Source: Paludibacter sp.
Lineage (GTDB): Bacteria > Bacteroidota > Bacteroidia > Bacteroidales > Paludibacteraceae
NCBI RefSeq assembly: GCF_009712605.1
Contig: NZ_WASO01000014.1
Coordinates: 512,066 to 576,065, forward strand
Direction: 5' to 3'
Length of the DNA: 64,000 nt
In this document: one piece after another, positions 26,349 through 34,974 of the stretch
Numbering within the stretch: the stretch's first letter is position 1
Layout: each line of letters begins with the position of its first letter
Notes under the pieces: model-generated
Told to the model about the DNA's origin: nothing
The model's input: only the letters and a program-made list of their open reading frames with translations
The model's database searches: none
Made by a program: the position numbers and the translations under genes

Positions 26349-26849
26349 ATGGAACCAAGCAAAACAAAATATGCCATGCAATATGGCTTGTACTTAGGAG
26401 TTTATATTTGTTTACGATTCTTTTTAGGATTAACTCATCTCGCTCTGTTCTCGGTCATATCTTTCATCATGCTGTTTGGTATACCTGTATTAATCTATTA
26501 TGTTATCAAAAATTACCGGGACAAACAGCTGAACGGGGTCATTAGTCTCGGCGCTGCATGGGGTCTCGGCTGCGGACTTTACTTCTTTTCAGGCATGATA
26601 GTAGAACTGGTTCAGTTTGTGTATTTCCGCTTTATTAATCAGGACATTCTCGCTCAGGCCGCAGAAGCTGCGAAAGTGATGTATGAAAAATTTAATGTCT
26701 CGGTTGAGAACATAAACATGATTGACAAGATTATGCAACCACACTTTTATGTGATAAGCGACTTTTTTGTATCCTTCATTTTAGGTGGATGCATCATTTC
26801 GCTCATCATCGCAGGTTTTGTTCAACGCAAAGCAAACCCATTCCAATAA
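26349..26849 (+). CDS. DUF4199 membrane protein
   Basis: 166 residues with four hydrophobic helices (~13-30, ~36-54, ~70-90, ~135-158) and the Bacteroidota DUF4199 pattern KTKYAMQYGLYLGVYICLRF, ISLGAAWGLGCGLYFFSGMI. Function unknown. It is immediately upstream of the DPM1-like glycosyltransferase on the same strand, a very common pairing in this phylum. Confidence 0.8.
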   Translation: MEPSKTKYAMQYGLYLGVYICLRFFLGLTHLALFSVISFIMLFGIPVLIYYVIKNYRDKQLNGVISLGAAWGLGCGLYFFSGMIVELVQFVYFRFINQDILAQAAEAAKVMYEKFNVSVENINMIDKIMQPHFYVISDFFVSFILGGCIISLIIAGFVQRKANPFQ

Positions 26850-26883
26850 CACATAAAAATCACACCCATTTCGATATAAAAAT

Positions 26884-27837
26884 ATGGATATTTCAATAAT
26901 AGTACCTCTTTACAACGAAGAAGAATCGCTTCCGGAGCTTTTTGACTGGATTGCCAGAGTTATGACGAAACATAACTATAGTTACGAAATAATCTTTATC
27001 AACGACGGCAGTACCGATCATTCGTGGAAAGTCATCGAACAACTGCAAAAGAAGGCTCCCGATGTTGTCAAAGGCATCAAATTCCGCCGCAACTACGGGA
27101 AATCACCGGCTCTGTTTTGCGGATTTGACAAAGCCCAGGGTGATGTTGTAATCACTATGGATGCCGACCTGCAAGACAGTCCAGAAGAAATCCCCGAACT
27201 TTACGATATGATTGTTAACCAAAAGTATGATCTGGTATCGGGATGGAAAAAGAAGCGTCATGACGGTACTCTGACTAAAAATATTCCTTCGAAAATCTAC
27301 AACGCTACTGCCCGCAAGGTAACCGGCCTGAAACTGCACGATATGAACTGCGGTCTCAAAGCTTACCGAAGCGAAGTGATCAAGAATATTGAGGTATATG
27401 GCGAAATGCACCGCTATATTCCTTATCTGGCGAAAGTTGCCGGATTCAAGAAAATCGGGGAAAAAGTAGTTTCACATCAGGCCCGCAAATTCGGTACTTC
27501 TAAATTCGGATTGAACCGTTTTGTAAATGGATACCTCGATCTCTTTTCGCTCTGGTTTCTGGCAAAATTCGGCAAACGGCCAATGCACTTTTTCGGCTTT
27601 TGGGGCACCGTAATGTTTCTGCTCGGATTTATTGCCGTGCTGGTTGTCGGAGGCATGAAGTGGTACGCTCTTTCAACAGGAACCCGGTCACCGCTTGTTA
27701 CATCAACACCTTACTTTTATCTGGCACTCACCACCATGATTTTAGGTACGCAGATGTTTCTTGCCGGATTTTTAGGCGAGCTCATTTCCAGAAACTCTGC
27801 CGAACGTAACAATTACAATATCGAAAAGACGATTTAA
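26884..27837 (+). CDS. GtrB/DPM1-like polyprenyl-phosphate glycosyltransferase
   Basis: A 317-residue family 2 glycosyltransferase. The nucleotide-binding start is DISIIVPLYNEEESLPELF. The DXD region is VITMDADLQDSPEEI (~91-105). FRRNYGKSPALFCGFDKAQG and a KFGTSKFGLNRFVNGYLDLF C-terminal motif follow, with two transmembrane helices at ~232-256 and ~272-294. This is the architecture of enzymes that transfer a sugar from an NDP-sugar to polyprenyl phosphate at the inner membrane. The sugar is unknown. Confidence 0.88.
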   Translation: MDISIIVPLYNEEESLPELFDWIARVMTKHNYSYEIIFINDGSTDHSWKVIEQLQKKAPDVVKGIKFRRNYGKSPALFCGFDKAQGDVVITMDADLQDSPEEIPELYDMIVNQKYDLVSGWKKKRHDGTLTKNIPSKIYNATARKVTGLKLHDMNCGLKAYRSEVIKNIEVYGEMHRYIPYLAKVAGFKKIGEKVVSHQARKFGTSKFGLNRFVNGYLDLFSLWFLAKFGKRPMHFFGFWGTVMFLLGFIAVLVVGGMKWYALSTGTRSPLVTSTPYFYLALTTMILGTQMFLAGFLGELISRNSAERNNYNIEKTI

Positions 27838-27905
27838 GATTTGAAGACGAAAAGTCCAGGGGCTTTGACAAATTGTAAATCGTAAATGATTAAATAGTAA
27901 ATCAG

Positions 27906-28430
27906 ATGGACATTTTTCTCGACATACTAAAATATACCTTACCAGCAGTACTGGTAGTATTTGCCACATACGTTGTTCTTAAGCAACTGCACAACGAAAA
28001 CGAGAAACGCCGTCGTTACGAGTTTTTACGCACGTCTGCAGAACTTATCACTCCGGCGAGATTGCAGGCCTACGAACGGCTCACGCTTTTCATTGAAAGA
28101 ATGATTCCGGATAATCTTGCCATGCGACAACCTTGCGCATCGATGACTGCTGCCGCACTTCAAAGCCAGTTACTCGAAATTATACGTAACGAATACGAGC
28201 ACAATGTGTCGCAACAGCTGTATGTCGGCAACGACGTTTGGATTATGGTGAGAAATGCCAAAGAAAGTATGCTGCAGCTGGTCAACAGTTGCGCCACACG
28301 ACTGCCGACCGGATCATCAGGTATAGCATTGGCACAACTTATTATTGAAACCTATAACGCTGCCAGCGGAACGACTCTCGACATCGCTCTCGATATGTTG
28401 AAAAAAGAGATGAATGAACGTTTAGGATAA
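27906..28430 (+). CDS. Bacteroidota-specific membrane-anchored protein
   Basis: A 174-residue protein with one N-terminal transmembrane helix (~7-28) and an all-helical soluble domain (RLQAYERLTLFIERMIPDNL, NEYEHNVSQQLYVGNDVWIMVRNAKE). I know similar proteins only as conserved hypotheticals of Bacteroidota. It lies downstream of the glycosyltransferase and 39 nt before the metallopeptidase gene. No function can be assigned. Confidence 0.65.
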   Translation: MDIFLDILKYTLPAVLVVFATYVVLKQLHNENEKRRRYEFLRTSAELITPARLQAYERLTLFIERMIPDNLAMRQPCASMTAAALQSQLLEIIRNEYEHNVSQQLYVGNDVWIMVRNAKESMLQLVNSCATRLPTGSSGIALAQLIIETYNAASGTTLDIALDMLKKEMNERLG

Positions 28431-28469
28431 TCTCCAGCCGGCATTTAGCCGTCACCAAGCCTGAAAAGA

Positions 28470-30509
28470 ATGAAAAAGAACCTGTTTAAACTCATCGTTA
28501 TGGCACTACTGACATCTGTTTGTGTATCGTCTATGGCTGCCAACTCTAAAGCTATTTCTCCCAAAACCGTTGAAACCACCATTACCGGCATGGTTAGCAA
28601 ATTTGGCAACAATGACCTAATGGTGAAGGGTGTGCACCAGACTGCATCTTTCTGGACTTTACAGGATGGCTCCGAAGCTGATTTCACACGTTTCTGCAAT
28701 GATAATTACGCATCCACACCGGAAACAAAAAAAGCCTTATATTCGAAACTATCAACAGCATTTGAAACGCTGACAGGCGGTTACAGCACGATGGACGTCC
28801 ACCTGAAGATGCCGGTTCACATTGATGGTCCAGCCATCACGCCGGTCGACGAACTTTTTGCCGGCTACGATGTCGCTGCACACTTTCAGGATGATATGTT
28901 TGCCAACAAGATTGCTTTCATCACCATGCTGAATTTTCCGTTTTACTCACTTCAAGAGAAAAATGAGGCCGGTAAACTGTGGAACCGAGAACAATGGGGT
29001 TATGCACGCATGGGTGACATGTTTATCGAACGTGTACCGGCAGCGCTCAATCAAAACATTTCGGCTGCCTCAATGGCAGGAGAGAATTACATTGCCGAGT
29101 ACAACATCATGATGGGGCATCTCGTAAACAACAAAGGGGAGAAATTATTCCCGGCTTCGATGAAACTGCTTAGTCACTGGAACCTGCGTGACGAACTCAA
29201 ATCGGATTATGCTGACAAAAAACGCGGCCTTGAAAAACAACAGATGATCTATTCTGTAATGAAACACATTGTGGATCAAACCATTCCTGCCGACGTTATC
29301 AACAACCCTGCATATGAATGGAATCCTTACCAGAATAAGACATGGAAAGATGGTAAAGAAATTACTCTTGCTGCTGAAGGTAACCGACGTTACAGCATCC
29401 TATTGAACCAATTCAAGGCTCAGAAAGCAGCAGACGCCTATAGCCCGCTCTACCCGACTTACATACAACGCTCGTTCGATCATGGAATGGAAATCTCTTC
29501 TTCAGAGGTTGAACAGCTTTTCACTTCATACCTGTCGTCGCCGCAAGTGAAAGAAGTTGCAGCGGTGATCAGCAAGCGACTGGGACGTAAACTGCAACCG
29601 TTCGACATCTGGTACGACGGGTTCAAGGTAAGAAGCGTTATCCCGGAAGATGAACTGACCGCTAAAACGCAGAAGTTATATCCGACAGCACAGGCTTATG
29701 GTGCTGACATGGCAAATATTCTGAAAAAACTTGGTTTTAGCGAAAATGAAGCACACCGCATTGCGCAAAACGTTGCTATAGATCCGGCACGAGGATCAGG
29801 TCATGCCATGGGATCGGAATCCAAATCCGAAAAAGTACGGTTGCGTACCCGCGTGGGAGCTAACGGAATGGATTATAAAGGCTATAACATTGCCACTCAT
29901 GAGTTCGGACATAACGTGGAACAAACCATTAGTCTGCATGACGTTGACGATTACATGCTGCGTGGCATCCCAAACACGGCTCATACAGAGGCGCTTGCCT
30001 TTGTTTTCCAAAAACGCGATTTAGACCTACTGGGATATTCAGGCAAAGTTGAAAACCTTGAAGCACTTCAAACACTCGATACATTCTGGGATGTTTACGA
30101 AATTATGGGAGTTTCGCTTGTTGATTTGCACACATGGCAATGGCTTTACGCACATCCTGATGCTACGGCAAACGAACTGAGAGATGCCGTAGTACAATGC
30201 GCTAAAGACGTATGGAACCGTTTTTATGCACCGGTACTCGGAGATAAAGACTCCCCTATTCTGGGCATTTATTCGCACATGATCAATGATCCTCTATACC
30301 TTTCAAACTATCCTTTTGGCTTTCTGATCCAGTTCCAACTAGAGCAACATTTCACAAAAGAAACACTGGCTTCTGAAATAGAACGAATCTATTCTCAGGG
30401 AAGATTTACGCCACAGATATGGATGAAAGGAGCTGTAGGTAAAGAGATTTCGACACAACCCTTACTGGATGCTACCGAAGCTGCGCTTAAAAAAATAGCC
30501 CATCAATAA
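28470..30509 (+). CDS. Secreted gluzincin-type metallopeptidase
   Basis: 679 residues with a signal peptide (~1-23, LIVMALLTSVCVSSMAA). The zinc motif is HEFGH at residues 477-481, in the context YNIATHEFGHNVEQ, with a probable third ligand E507 in TAHTEALAF thirty residues on. This fits the M3-like gluzincin clan. The preceding ~450 residues form a mostly helical domain, as in large oligopeptidases that enclose the substrate. An M3/M32-like carboxy- or oligopeptidase acting in the periplasm is the best guess; the family is annotated as hypothetical in many Bacteroidota. It lies in a run of same-strand genes. Confidence 0.7.
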   Translation: MKKNLFKLIVMALLTSVCVSSMAANSKAISPKTVETTITGMVSKFGNNDLMVKGVHQTASFWTLQDGSEADFTRFCNDNYASTPETKKALYSKLSTAFETLTGGYSTMDVHLKMPVHIDGPAITPVDELFAGYDVAAHFQDDMFANKIAFITMLNFPFYSLQEKNEAGKLWNREQWGYARMGDMFIERVPAALNQNISAASMAGENYIAEYNIMMGHLVNNKGEKLFPASMKLLSHWNLRDELKSDYADKKRGLEKQQMIYSVMKHIVDQTIPADVINNPAYEWNPYQNKTWKDGKEITLAAEGNRRYSILLNQFKAQKAADAYSPLYPTYIQRSFDHGMEISSSEVEQLFTSYLSSPQVKEVAAVISKRLGRKLQPFDIWYDGFKVRSVIPEDELTAKTQKLYPTAQAYGADMANILKKLGFSENEAHRIAQNVAIDPARGSGHAMGSESKSEKVRLRTRVGANGMDYKGYNIATHEFGHNVEQTISLHDVDDYMLRGIPNTAHTEALAFVFQKRDLDLLGYSGKVENLEALQTLDTFWDVYEIMGVSLVDLHTWQWLYAHPDATANELRDAVVQCAKDVWNRFYAPVLGDKDSPILGIYSHMINDPLYLSNYPFGFLIQFQLEQHFTKETLASEIERIYSQGRFTPQIWMKGAVGKEISTQPLLDATEAALKKIAHQ

Positions 30510-30575
30510 TTTGTCTTTACCGAACAGGATAAATTTTCTAACTTTGAACTTGCAACTTTTAATTTTGAATATCAT

Positions 30576-31094
30576 ATGAGCTTTATAGAATTTGCCCGCA
30601 AACGTCATTCTGTGCGTAGTTTCAAGGCACAGTCCGTAGAACAGGAAAAGATTGAATATCTGCTTGAAGCAGCACGTATCGCACCCTCGGCTGTAAATTT
30701 CCAACCGTGGAAAATGATTGTAGTAACAGACAAAGCTCTGCTTAACCAGTTACAGGATTGCTATCCACGCGAATGGTTCAGCACTGCGCCGGCATGTATC
30801 GTTGTTTGCGGCGACCACAACAGATCGTGGAAACGTTCTTCCGACGAAAAAGACTATTGCGATGTGGATGTGGCCATTGCCATTACACACCTCACTCTGG
30901 CGGCTGCCGATCAGGGATTAGGTACTTGCTGGATATGCAATTTCGACGTACGCAAATGCGTGGCTGCATTGTCTATCCCAAAACACATGGAACCCATTGC
31001 TTTAATTCCGGTTGGTTATCCTTCCAACCCAGACGACTTAGTGGTGGAAGAAAAACAACGCAAACCTTTATCTGATCTGGTGGAATATCGTTAA
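30576..31094 (+). CDS. Nitroreductase family protein
   Basis: 172 residues. An FMN-dependent NAD(P)H oxidoreductase fold: FARKRHSVRSFKAQSVEQEK (FMN phosphate contacts), IAPSAVNFQPWKMIVV (~35-50), AITHLTLAAADQGLGTCWIC (~108-127), and the final IPVGYPSNP with a basic tail. This is the short subfamily typical of anaerobes, with two Cys near the active site (WICNFDVRKC). Substrate unknown. Confidence 0.88.
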   Translation: MSFIEFARKRHSVRSFKAQSVEQEKIEYLLEAARIAPSAVNFQPWKMIVVTDKALLNQLQDCYPREWFSTAPACIVVCGDHNRSWKRSSDEKDYCDVDVAIAITHLTLAAADQGLGTCWICNFDVRKCVAALSIPKHMEPIALIPVGYPSNPDDLVVEEKQRKPLSDLVEYR

Positions 31095-31098
31095 ACGA

Positions 31099-31569
31099 AT
31101 GAACAAACTGCTTTCTATAGCCTTATTCTTGCTTTTGGCCGCTGCTTATATAGCCTGCACCAACGACAACAGCTGTCACGAAAATCGTTATGTAGTAATG
31201 ACGTCTAATTTTTACACAATTAAGAACGACACTACCAAAACGTTTACCGTTGACAGTATTTGGGTAAAAGGTTTGGGAAATGATTCTTTGCTGTATTCTA
31301 ACTCCAAGTCGGTGACTTCTATCAGTATGCCTTTGCAGAAGATGAACGATACCAGCAGGTTTGTCATCCGGTTCAACACCATTTACGATACGCTGACTGT
31401 AATTCACGCTAATATCCAAAAGTATCTGTCGCTCGAATGTGGTTGCTTGGTGACGCACAAACTGGATTCTACCAAATTATCTTACACTCAGCACAAAGTA
31501 AAACGAATAAAAGTAAAATACGATAATGTCAGCACTACAAAACGGGAAAATCTCCAGATATATTTTTAG
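31099..31569 (+). CDS. DUF6452 family lipoprotein
   Basis: A 156-residue protein with a lipoprotein signal ending in YIAC (Cys20). The body is beta-rich with RYVVMTSNFYTIKNDTTKTF and the conserved end NIQKYLSLECGCLVTHKL, diagnostic of DUF6452. Function unknown. It overlaps the next gene by 44 nt and is normally paired with DUF6048, as here. Confidence 0.8.
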   Translation: MNKLLSIALFLLLAAAYIACTNDNSCHENRYVVMTSNFYTIKNDTTKTFTVDSIWVKGLGNDSLLYSNSKSVTSISMPLQKMNDTSRFVIRFNTIYDTLTVIHANIQKYLSLECGCLVTHKLDSTKLSYTQHKVKRIKVKYDNVSTTKRENLQIYF

Positions 31570-32272
31570 CTTGTTGGTGCTGATCGTTTGTATTCCGGGA
31601 GTTATGGGTCAACAAAACAAAGATCGTAAACCTCCGGTAAAGCAGGCAGCCAAGAAGCCTGTAGCAAAAAAGGCAGAACCACAGCCCTTGCTCAGGGCAA
31701 TATCGGTTCAGGCTGACGTTGCCGGCCCCTTTATCAGCAAATTACAAAGCTCGGGAGTATCCTATTTCGAAGCTTCCGCTGACCTGAACCTCCGCAACAA
31801 ATGGTTTCCTGTATGGGAAATTGGTTATGCCAATATCAATCATATTGCCGACGAGGGAGGTCAATATATCGCCAAGGGGATGTACAACCGTATCGGGATC
31901 AACGTCAATCTTTTGAAAACAAACAATCCGAAACAAATCGCACAATCTACCCTGTTTGTCGGACTGCGTTTCGGTTTTTCGCCTTTCAGTTATGACATTC
32001 GTAACCTTCCTTTGGCAGACGAATACTGGAAAACCGGCACTGTGACAAATGCCAACGATCTGAAAGCCTCTGCAAAATGGGGTGAGTTTGTAGCCGGAGT
32101 CAGGCTCAATGTATTCAAAAACATAACATTGGGATGGAGCGGACGCCTGAAAATGGGATTATCGACCGGCGCCCAAACCTATTCTCCATGGTATGTTCCC
32201 GGATATGGCATCACAGGTGGCACCGTCTGGGGCTTCACTTACAATATCGGATATACCATACCCCTCAAATAA
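31526..32272 (+). CDS. DUF6048 family outer-membrane-like protein
   Basis: 248 residues. The N-terminal hydrophobic segment (~11-28) is followed by a Lys/Pro-rich spacer, and the rest is a beta-rich domain with the alternating pattern of an outer membrane barrel (SVQADVAGPFISKLQSSGVS, FVGLRFGFSPFSYDIRNLPL) ending in FTYNIGYTIPLK. DUF6048 genes nearly always follow DUF6452 genes in Bacteroidota, so the two likely work together in the envelope. The start lies inside the DUF6452 frame. Confidence 0.75.
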   Translation: MSALQNGKISRYIFSLLVLIVCIPGVMGQQNKDRKPPVKQAAKKPVAKKAEPQPLLRAISVQADVAGPFISKLQSSGVSYFEASADLNLRNKWFPVWEIGYANINHIADEGGQYIAKGMYNRIGINVNLLKTNNPKQIAQSTLFVGLRFGFSPFSYDIRNLPLADEYWKTGTVTNANDLKASAKWGEFVAGVRLNVFKNITLGWSGRLKMGLSTGAQTYSPWYVPGYGITGGTVWGFTYNIGYTIPLK

Positions 32273-32286
32273 ATCGGAGTTGGCTG

Positions 32287-33183
32287 ATGAAAAAACTTAG
32301 CGATACATTAGGTTATTACATTTTCTACGCATTTGCAGGAACACTTGCATGTTTGCCGTTACCTGTGCTTTACCTGATTTCGGATATTGCAGCATTCTTT
32401 GTTCACAAAGTTGTTCGCTACCGCCTGAATGTTGTAAGAATGAATCTTCGCAATTCATTTCCTGAGAAAAATGACGCAGAACTCAAAGCTATAGAAAATA
32501 AGTTCTATCGCCACCTTTGTGATTATGGCGTTGAACTGATAAAGATGACCCGCATCTCAGAAAAAGAGTTAGACAAACGGATAACAATCGACAATTTTGA
32601 TCTGTTTTACGAACAACTCGACAAAGGGAAAAACATCATTCTGCTTCTTGGTCATTATGGCAACTGGGACTGGCTCTCAACGCTTGAACGCCGGTTTCGC
32701 CCGGGTGTAACACTGGCAGCTGTTTACCGTCCGTTAAAAAACCCCGGCATCGACGAGCTTTTCATTAAAGCGCGGGAACGATTCGGCACATTCAATATTG
32801 CGAAGAACAACACGTTAAGAGCGATGATACGGATCAAGCAAAGCAAACAGCCTCACGTTGTTGCCATGGTCTCGGATCAAACGCCTTCGGTAAACAATCT
32901 GGAATACTGGAGCAACTTTCTCCATCAGGATACACCGGTACTTACAGGCATGGATAAAATAGCCCGACAACTTGATTTTTCAGTATATTATATTGATTGT
33001 CAGGTTGTAAAACGGGGTTATTACAAAGCTACACTGTCGATTATTGAGAGCGATCCGGCTTCTTTGCAACCCTATGAAATATGTGAACGCTTTATTCGTA
33101 AAGTAGAGCAAACCATACAACGTGATCCGGCTTTTTACCTCTGGTCACATAAACGCTGGAAACACAAAAGAGAAAAAGAATGA
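32287..33183 (+). CDS. LpxL/HtrB-type lysophospholipid acyltransferase
   Basis: 298 residues from ATG 32287 (MKKLSDTLGYYIF); the open frame upstream overlaps DUF6048 and is not homologous. A membrane helix (~9-30) is followed by the acyltransferase motif HYGNWDW (HX4D; ~112-118), then TLAAVYRPLKNPGIDEL and VVAMVSDQTPS. In other bacteria this family adds secondary acyl chains to lipid A. The Bacteroidota member may do so or act on an aminolipid. It overlaps the next gene by four bases (ATGA). Confidence 0.88.
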   Translation: MKKLSDTLGYYIFYAFAGTLACLPLPVLYLISDIAAFFVHKVVRYRLNVVRMNLRNSFPEKNDAELKAIENKFYRHLCDYGVELIKMTRISEKELDKRITIDNFDLFYEQLDKGKNIILLLGHYGNWDWLSTLERRFRPGVTLAAVYRPLKNPGIDELFIKARERFGTFNIAKNNTLRAMIRIKQSKQPHVVAMVSDQTPSVNNLEYWSNFLHQDTPVLTGMDKIARQLDFSVYYIDCQVVKRGYYKATLSIIESDPASLQPYEICERFIRKVEQTIQRDPAFYLWSHKRWKHKREKE

Positions 33184-34208
33184 AAATCAGCATTGTTATA
33201 CTGAATTATAATGGAAAACGCCACATGGAACGTTTTCTGCCGTCGGTAGTGCAACACACCACCACCGCCGATACCGAGATTGTAATTGCAGACAATTGTT
33301 CTACAGACGATTCTATTCAGTTTTTGAAAAGCACATACCCGCAGTTGCGCCTGATTCAGCTCGACAAAAATTATGGTTTTGCCGGAGGCTACAACAAAGC
33401 TTTGGCTCAAATTGAAGCCGAATACTTTATTTTGCTCAATTCTGATGTGGAAGTCACAGCTGGTTGGGTGGAGAATCTGGAAAAGATAATGGATGAACAA
33501 CCGGAAGTTGCAGCCTGCCAGCCTAAGATAATGGCTCTCAACGACCGTGCTCGCTTTGAACATGCCGGAGCCTGCGGCGGCTTCATCGACCGGCTGGGCT
33601 ACCCCTTTTGCCGTGGACGCTTGTTCTCATCTCTGGAAGAAGACAAAGGTCAATACGACACCATACGGGAAGTTTTCTGGGCAACAGGTGCCTGCCTGTT
33701 CATACGCTCCAAAGAATTCTTTGATGCCGGTGGCTTCGACGATACCTTTTTTGCTCACATGGAAGAGATCGACTTGTGCTGGCGTTTGAAAAGCCGCGGA
33801 CGTTCTATTTTATGTATTCCGCAAAGCACCGTCTATCACCTTGGAGGGGGCAGCATGAGTGCTAAAAACAGCCGAAAGACCTATCTCAATTTCCGCAATA
33901 ACTGGAGCATGTTATACAAAAATATGACCGACGAAGAATTGCAAAAGATTGCTTTACCTCGCTTTGTGCTCGACTATGTGGCTGCAATGCAAATGCTTTT
34001 GACGGGGCAATTCAAGCACGCTTTACAGGTTCCTAAAGCCCGAAAAGATTATAAAGCCCTCCGTAAAGATCTTGCGGCCAAACGGGAAACCAACCTGCGC
34101 CTCGCAACGGTTGCCAAACCTTCAGGCGTGCTCACCAAAAGCCTTTTACGGATGTATTATCTGCAAGGCAAAAAATGCTTCAGCCAATTGGAAAACCTGA
34201 TACGCTAA
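33180..34208 (+). CDS. Family 2 glycosyltransferase
   Basis: 342 residues. A GT-A domain with the NDP-binding start ISIVILNYNGKRHMERF (~3-19), then the NSDVEV acidic motif (~84-89), ATGACLFIRSKEFFDAGGFD, and EEIDLCWRLKSRGRSILCIP. It resembles rhamnosyl- or mannosyltransferases of polysaccharide synthesis. It is coupled to the LpxL homologue by an ATGA overlap, which suggests a lipid-linked glycan or LPS context. A strong terminator follows. Confidence 0.88.
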   Translation: MKISIVILNYNGKRHMERFLPSVVQHTTTADTEIVIADNCSTDDSIQFLKSTYPQLRLIQLDKNYGFAGGYNKALAQIEAEYFILLNSDVEVTAGWVENLEKIMDEQPEVAACQPKIMALNDRARFEHAGACGGFIDRLGYPFCRGRLFSSLEEDKGQYDTIREVFWATGACLFIRSKEFFDAGGFDDTFFAHMEEIDLCWRLKSRGRSILCIPQSTVYHLGGGSMSAKNSRKTYLNFRNNWSMLYKNMTDEELQKIALPRFVLDYVAAMQMLLTGQFKHALQVPKARKDYKALRKDLAAKRETNLRLATVAKPSGVLTKSLLRMYYLQGKKCFSQLENLIR

Positions 34209-34213
34209 CACAA

Positions 34214-34257
34214 AAAATAAGCCACGAAGATTTGCAATCATCGTGGCTTATTTTTTT
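34214..34257 (+). terminator. Terminator after the glycosyltransferase gene
   Basis: AAATAAGCCACGA pairs with TCGTGGCTTATTT around a 13-nt loop, and the stem ends in TTTTTTT. Confidence 0.85.
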
Positions 34258-34258
34258 A

Positions 34259-34472
34259 TATGATTATCCGCAAAGCGACCGCTAAACACCGGAGGTGTTG
34301 TCCCAATAATAACGTCGGGATAAATCCCGACGGGGAGAAAGGTAGCAGTTTTTACATAACGCTGTAAGCGTTTTCCTGCAAACGGGATACCGCTACGCGG
34401 TTCAGGGAATATATTGACTATCTTCGCGTTTACACCCCGATGAATCGTGGCGTTATTATCCGGACAATCATA
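34259..34472. repeat. Palindrome-rich MITE-like element with inverted ends
   Basis: The ends are TATGATTATCCG (34259-34270) and CGGACAATCATA (34461-34472), inverted with one mismatch. Inside are four perfect hairpins: 34285-34299 (AACACC/GGTGTT), 34313-34332 (CGTCGGGA/TCCCGACG), 34358-34372 (AACGCT/AGCGTT), and 34389-34401 (ACCGC/GCGGT). It has no ORF and lies between a terminator and a convergent small gene. It resembles the dispersed palindromic elements common in Bacteroidota. Confidence 0.6.
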
Positions 34473-34500
34473 TTTTTTGAACTATAGATACACAGGCAAA

Positions 34501-34821
34501 TCAGCGGCGTACCTGAGCATCATGTTTCTCTTTGTAAATCTTGCGGGCAGCTTTTTCCTGTTCTTTTTGTATGTGTCGGCGTTCGTGACGTGTTACAACG
34601 CCATCAGACTTTGCCTTCAGTTTATCCCGTTCGATTTTACGTTGCTGTTTTTCAAGCTTTTTTACTTCATGACGTGTCAGTTGACCGGTAGCTGCGCCTT
34701 CGTGAATTCTTCGCTGCTGCTCTGTCTGAGTACGGTTAATTTCCGGTGTTGCCGTCTGAGCAACCACTCCTGCCGATATCCCCATCAACGCGAAAAGCGC
34801 TATAAAAATCTGTTTTTGCAT
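34501..34821 (-). CDS. Small secreted basic protein with EF-hand-like motif
   Basis: A 106-residue exported protein with a signal peptide (~1-21, ending VVAQ). The mature part is extremely charged (Lys/Arg/Glu/Gln) and predicted helical: RRIHEGAATGQLTRHEVKKL and KSDGVVTRHERRHIQKEQEK. The two repeats, each with TGxLTxxE or DGxVTxxE, look like EF-hand-like or pseudo-repeat helical hairpins. I know it as a recurring small hypothetical of Gram-negatives. Function unknown; possibly divalent-metal binding. Confidence 0.7.
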   Translation of the reverse strand: MQKQIFIALFALMGISAGVVAQTATPEINRTQTEQQRRIHEGAATGQLTRHEVKKLEKQQRKIERDKLKAKSDGVVTRHERRHIQKEQEKAARKIYKEKHDAQVRR

Positions 34822-34932
34822 ACGAATTGAATTTTAGATGTTTATTACTATTTTGGAGCCGAATAAGTTATTTGTTTTGAAATTCAAATTCAATTATTGG
34901 ATTGAATCCACGCTACGAAGTTTAAATGTGCA

Positions 34933-34972
34933 CTTATAAAGTCCCGAACCAATAAGTCCGGGACTTTATAAG
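34933..34972 (-). terminator. Terminator of the DUF4382 lipoprotein gene
   Basis: A 14-bp perfect stem (CTTATAAAGTCCCG with its complement) and 12-nt loop lie directly after the stop codon. Confidence 0.75.
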
Positions 34973-34974
34973 CA

